A stretch of 18,623 nucleotides of DNA, taken from Alphaproteobacteria bacterium. GTDB taxonomy: Bacteria; Pseudomonadota; Alphaproteobacteria; SP197. The notes beneath the pieces are model-generated. The model did no database searches. It saw only the letters and a list, made by a program, of their open reading frames with translations, and was not told the DNA's origin. The translations under genes and the position numbers were made by a program. The DNA is taken from assembly GCA_022822575.1 (NCBI GenBank), contig JAJEBJ010000049.1, positions 1 through 18,623 on the forward strand. The letters are read 5' to 3'. Positions 15,964 through 18,623 of the stretch are shown one piece after another (positions within the stretch are counted from its first letter, which is position 1; every line of letters begins with the position of its first letter).

Positions 15964-15993
15964 AGACTAGCCGAGTTCGTGCTGGCCCGTCAA
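15964..15993 (-). promoter_or_regulatory. Candidate sigma70 promoter of rpmJ
   Basis: On the minus strand, TTGACG (complement of 15988-15993) is followed after 18 bases by TAGTCT (complement of 15964-15969), or after 17 bases by CTAGTC. The -35 is close to the housekeeping consensus, and the element lies 50-80 bases before the rpmJ start. It may also drive the glcDEF run. Confidence 0.5.
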
Positions 15994-16033
15994 TCGCGTC
16001 ATGCCCCGCCGGAAGGCACGCGTGCCGTCGCAG

Positions 16034-16062
16034 TTCCGCAGGGAGTCTTTTCTTCCTACTAT
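16034..16062 (+). promoter_or_regulatory. Weak candidate promoter of the enolase-superfamily gene
   Basis: TTCCGC at 16034-16039, a 17-base spacer and TACTAT at 16057-16062 lie about 70 bases before the start at 16130. The -10 is good and the -35 poor. Apart from this and the rpmJ promoter, I see no gene in the 217-base gap from 15913 to 16129. Confidence 0.3.
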
Positions 16063-16129
16063 GGAATGCGGCGGGGGCCCTGGTCGGGCTGGCGCCCGAG
16101 GAAGTTGAAGGTCAGCGGGGAGTTCCCAG

Positions 16130-17230
16130 ATGAAAATCGTCGACGTGACGCCCTTTCTGGTCGGCCCCAGGCCGAGTTCGGATGGCTGGTCCGAGGGCCA
16201 GACCATGGTGTTCGTGAAACTGGAGACGGACCAAGGTCTCACCGGCTGGGGTGAAGCCTATGCCCTCACCTACCGGGAACCCGCGACGTGCGAGATCATC
16301 ATCGCCCTGGGCGAAGCCCTGAAGCAGATGCCACACGCCAGTCCGCGCGCTTTCCTGCGTCACGTCGTGGAACCCATGTCCTACAAGCATCCCGGGATCG
16401 ACTACGCGTCGGCGACGAGCGCGATCGAGGTCGCGCTCTGGGACCTCGCCGGACAATCGGCGCAGTTGCCCGTGCACGCGATGCTCGGCGGCGCCATCAT
16501 CGACCGTGTGCCGATCTACGCCAACGCCTGGGACGGGCCGGTCCAGACGCCTCAGGCCATTGCGGAGCGATGTGCGATGATGCGTTCACAAGGCTATGGC
16601 GCCGTCAAGATCTACCCCCTGCGCCAGGCCACCCTGGAGGATGCCGAAACCTGCGTCCGTCTGACCCGGGAAGCGGTCGGTTGGGATGTCGACATCATGC
16701 TCGACTTCGCCGTCCAGAAGGATCGTCGCCACGCGCTTCGCGCCGCCCGTCTGTTCGAACCCTACGCACCCTTCTGGATCGAGGAACCGCTCGCCGGGGA
16801 CGACCTTGATGGTCTCGCCGAATTCCGCGCCAGCACGACATCGCGCATCACCACCGGCGAGCGCCAGTCGGGGGTGCGCCACTACCGCAACCTCCTCGAC
16901 AGGAGGGCCGCCGACGTCCTCAATCCCGACATCGTCGGGGCCGGCGGCATCGTGACGATGCTCGAGATCGGCGCCATGGCGGACGCCCATTCGGTGCTCA
17001 TCTCACCTCATTGCTGGAACAGCACGACCGTGGCCTTTGTCGCCATGCTGCATACCTGCGCCGTAATGCCGAATGCCATTCACGGGGAGCTTTACTATGA
17101 CTACCTGGAACTCGGGGCCGAATTCGCCACCTGCGACTACGTCATCAAGGACGGCATGGCCAGCCTGCCCCAGGCGCCGGGGCTTGGCGTGACCATCAAC
17201 GAGGATGTCCTGCGCTCCCTCGCTCCCTGA
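16130..17230 (+). CDS. Mandelate racemase/muconate lactonizing enzyme family protein (enolase superfamily)
   Basis: Probable acid-sugar dehydratase or racemase; 366 residues with the N-terminal capping domain (1-120) and an (alpha/beta)7-beta barrel. Metal ligands read as D192 (MLDFAVQ), E218 (WIEEPL) and E244 (TTGERQ). The Asp-His dyad of the mandelate racemase subgroup is D267 (NPDIVGAGG) and H294 (ISPHCWNS), and E320 (HGELYYD) matches the third-position glutamate. Two motifs are unusual: the KxK motif reads K160-I-Y162, and the usual DxN after the first ligand reads DFAV. The pattern points to a dehydratase-like member, but the substrate cannot be assigned. GGGGAG lies seven bases before the ATG. 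The methyltransferase and the substrate-binding protein follow on the same strand, so it may belong to a catabolic and uptake cluster. Confidence 0.9.
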   Translation: MKIVDVTPFLVGPRPSSDGWSEGQTMVFVKLETDQGLTGWGEAYALTYREPATCEIIIALGEALKQMPHASPRAFLRHVVEPMSYKHPGIDYASATSAIEVALWDLAGQSAQLPVHAMLGGAIIDRVPIYANAWDGPVQTPQAIAERCAMMRSQGYGAVKIYPLRQATLEDAETCVRLTREAVGWDVDIMLDFAVQKDRRHALRAARLFEPYAPFWIEEPLAGDDLDGLAEFRASTTSRITTGERQSGVRHYRNLLDRRAADVLNPDIVGAGGIVTMLEIGAMADAHSVLISPHCWNSTTVAFVAMLHTCAVMPNAIHGELYYDYLELGAEFATCDYVIKDGMASLPQAPGLGVTINEDVLRSLAP

Positions 17231-17386
17231 TCTCGTTGTGTTCGAGGCCCGGCTGGTGGTGGGCCTGCGAAGCGCGATCGACCGACTCAACCGTCCAGGA
17301 TCCTTCGCCGGAACGCGTTGCATGGGCGTTTCCCAAAGTTCTCATCGTGCGCCAGACTTCTCGCACCAAGCCAGGAAGGAACACCC
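17231..17386. other. Intergenic gap before the methyltransferase
   Basis: 156 bases without a gene. GGCCC at 17256-17260 and GGGCC at 17271-17275 could form a small five-pair hairpin after the enolase-superfamily gene. No T tract and no convincing promoter are visible. Confidence 0.3.
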
Positions 17387-18022
17387 ATGACCGTCCGACG
17401 GGGGTATGCGAGTGCCGATCCCAATCGCTTCTACCAGGCCAGGGACAAGCGTCAGTTGACCGAGCGCTACGATGAAGCCGCCGAGGTCTACGACGAAGCC
17501 ATGACTGATGACTTCGGCTGGAGCGGCCACATCGAACTGGCCCGGGCTGTCATTCGCCATGTCTCGCCTGACGTCCTCCTTTGTGATGCCGGCGCCGGCA
17601 CCGGGATGCTGGGTGAGCGTCTCGCGGCTCGCGGATTCAGCCGGATGGTGGCGAACGATCTCTCGCCGGGCATGCTGGAGATTGCCCGGCGGAAGGGCAT
17701 CTACGAGGACTGTCAGGTGATGGACCTCGGCAGGCGGCTCCCGTATGCGTCCGACACCTTCGATGCCGTAACGGCGTGCGGCGTGTTCACACCCAACCAC
17801 GCACCGGCATCGGCGCTTGACGAGCTGGTCCGCATCACGCGGCCTGACGGCCTCGTCCTCTACACCTTGCGATCGGATGTCGAACCGGACGACTTTGCGA
17901 CGCGGCAGAGGATTCTTGCCGACTCAGGCGCGTGGATGCTGGTTGAAACCAGCGAGCCCTTTGCCTCCATTGCGTCGGAGCCTCACATCCGCCACCGCTG
18001 CTGGATCTGGCGAATCCTCTAG
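17387..18022 (+). CDS. Class I SAM-dependent methyltransferase (METTL27/WBSCR27-like)
   Basis: Small cytoplasmic methyltransferase of 211 residues with a Rossmann fold. Motif I is LLCDAGAGTGMLGERL at about 64-79, the acidic end of strand 2 is D91 (VANDLSPGMLEIARRKG), and motif IV is FDAVTACGVF near 125-134. A post-motif segment RITRPDGLVLYTLR follows. The N-terminal YDEAAEVYDEAM and FGWSGH resemble the YD..A..YD..M/WGY motif of METTL27-like proteins. The start is the ATG at 17387, with AAGGA six bases upstream giving good spacing. An ATG at 17318 adds residues unlike the family. It lies between the enolase-superfamily enzyme and the transporter gene. The methyl acceptor is unknown. Confidence 0.88.
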   Translation: MTVRRGYASADPNRFYQARDKRQLTERYDEAAEVYDEAMTDDFGWSGHIELARAVIRHVSPDVLLCDAGAGTGMLGERLAARGFSRMVANDLSPGMLEIARRKGIYEDCQVMDLGRRLPYASDTFDAVTACGVFTPNHAPASALDELVRITRPDGLVLYTLRSDVEPDDFATRQRILADSGAWMLVETSEPFASIASEPHIRHRCWIWRIL

Positions 18023-18180
18023 ACCGGACCGCTCGTCAAACCGTGAATCACGGGGTGGTGTCTGTGATGAGCCGGATGCCTGGCGACACTGGCGGACCGG
18101 GACAACCATCGGCGACGTGGCGCTGAAGATTGCACTGGACCGCGGTCATCGGATGGACAAGGATTTGACTCTCGAAAACC

Positions 18181-18199
18181 GATCCCGTGATCCGGGATC
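18181..18199 (+). promoter_or_regulatory. Perfect 7-bp inverted repeat upstream of the transporter gene
   Basis: GATCCCG-TGATC-CGGGATC covers 18181-18199 and ends 30 bases before the start codon. A TTGACT at 18165-18170 with a 17-base spacer would put the -10 within the repeat, although TGATCC is a poor -10. The repeat could be an operator or a leader hairpin. The rest of the 207-base gap shows no gene. Confidence 0.4.
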
Positions 18200-18229
18200 C
18201 AGTGTTTGCAAGAAGGGGAGGAACCTCAG

Positions 18230-18623
18230 ATGAAGTACAGCAGTGATTCTGTCGACGACATGATCGAAAAGGCATCAAGGGGCAAGCTGTCGCGTCGCCA
18301 GTTCGGCGAACTCCTCGGCGTCACGGGCGTGTCGCTCATGACAGTGCCCGTCATCTCCCGGCCAGCCGCGGCCGATGGCGAGGAGGCCTTCTACTTCACC
18401 TGGGGCGGCTACGACATTCCGGAACTGTTGGGGGAGTACCATGAAAAGCATGGCGCCTACCCGGACATGGCTCCCTACGCCAGCAGCAACGACGGCCTCG
18501 CCAAGGTGCGCTCCGGTTTCGTCGTCGATGTCCTCCACCCCTGCAACGCGAACGCGCCGCTGTGGGTACAGGCCGGCGTCGTCCAGCCGCTCGACACGTC
18601 GAAGCTGTCGCACTGGGACGACC
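18230..18623 (+). CDS. ABC transporter substrate-binding protein, Tat-exported, polyamine (PotD)-like; 3'-truncated by window edge
   Basis: Periplasmic binding protein for an ABC importer; 131 N-terminal residues are visible and the frame stays open to the window end. GGAGG eight bases before the ATG at 18230 is a strong ribosome-binding site. The N-terminus has a twin-arginine signal S21-R22-R23-Q24-F25, then a moderately hydrophobic stretch ending RPAAADG, with cleavage near 48. The mature start YFTWGGYDIPELLGEYHEKHG followed by SSNDGLAKVRSGFVVDVLHP resembles the opening of spermidine/putrescine-binding proteins of the PotD/PotF type. The permease and ATPase genes would be expected downstream, outside the window. 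Folding before export fits the Tat route. The ligand is not proven and may be another amine or organic acid. Confidence 0.85.
   Translation, partial: MKYSSDSVDDMIEKASRGKLSRRQFGELLGVTGVSLMTVPVISRPAAADGEEAFYFTWGGYDIPELLGEYHEKHGAYPDMAPYASSNDGLAKVRSGFVVDVLHPCNANAPLWVQAGVVQPLDTSKLSHWDD

Noticed and set aside
15652..16254. A 200-codon plus-strand open frame over the rpmJ and enolase-gene upstream region
   Set aside because: It overlaps rpmJ, its promoter and the start of the enolase-superfamily gene, and shows no conserved motif.

Overview
This is a GC-rich, densely coded stretch of bacterial chromosome that reads as Alphaproteobacteria. The main clues are a ChvG/ChvI-type two-component pair divergent from an ATP-type pckA, a 41-residue L36 ribosomal protein of the cysteine-poor type, a CHCC zinc-finger protein upstream of polA, and a three-subunit glycolate oxidase operon. 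I see no insertion sequence, prophage, CRISPR array, rRNA or tRNA gene. Genus cannot be assigned from the sequence alone.

Layout. (1) 1-1831, plus strand: the 3' part of a glutamine synthetase-family ligase, whose stop overlaps the start of a PhyH-type Fe(II)/2-oxoglutarate dioxygenase. (2) 1973-6157: a ChvI-like regulator and ChvG-like kinase on the minus strand, divergent from pckA. The 160-base gap between them holds inverted and direct repeats. (3) 6245-10511, minus strand: a CHCC zinc-finger protein, DNA polymerase I and an Amt ammonium transporter in tandem. (4) 10659-11168, plus strand: an O6-alkylguanine-DNA alkyltransferase. (5) 11185-15912, minus strand: rpmJ, then glcD-glcE-glcF and a secreted TPR protein with overlapping or nearly touching ends. 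(6) 16130-18623, plus strand: an enolase-superfamily enzyme, a METTL27-like methyltransferase, and the start of a Tat-exported polyamine-type ABC substrate-binding protein that runs off the window.

How the genes fit together. Much of the window is central carbon and nitrogen handling: glycolate oxidation to glyoxylate, PEP carboxykinase next to the acid/envelope-stress regulator pair that neighbours it in other Alphaproteobacteria, ammonium uptake, and a GS-like amide ligase. polA and ogt are DNA maintenance, rpmJ is translation, and the zinc-finger protein probably relates to respiratory complex I. The right-hand cluster looks like an accessory catabolic module whose substrate I cannot name.

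I found no clear new defence or mobile system. The most unusual points are the GS-like/PhyH pair, the acid-sugar-dehydratase-like enzyme with altered active-site motifs beside a polyamine-type transporter, the altered H-box of the kinase, and the repeats in the chvI-pckA gap. All genes except the two cut by the window edges look intact. No gap between genes exceeds 300 bases.
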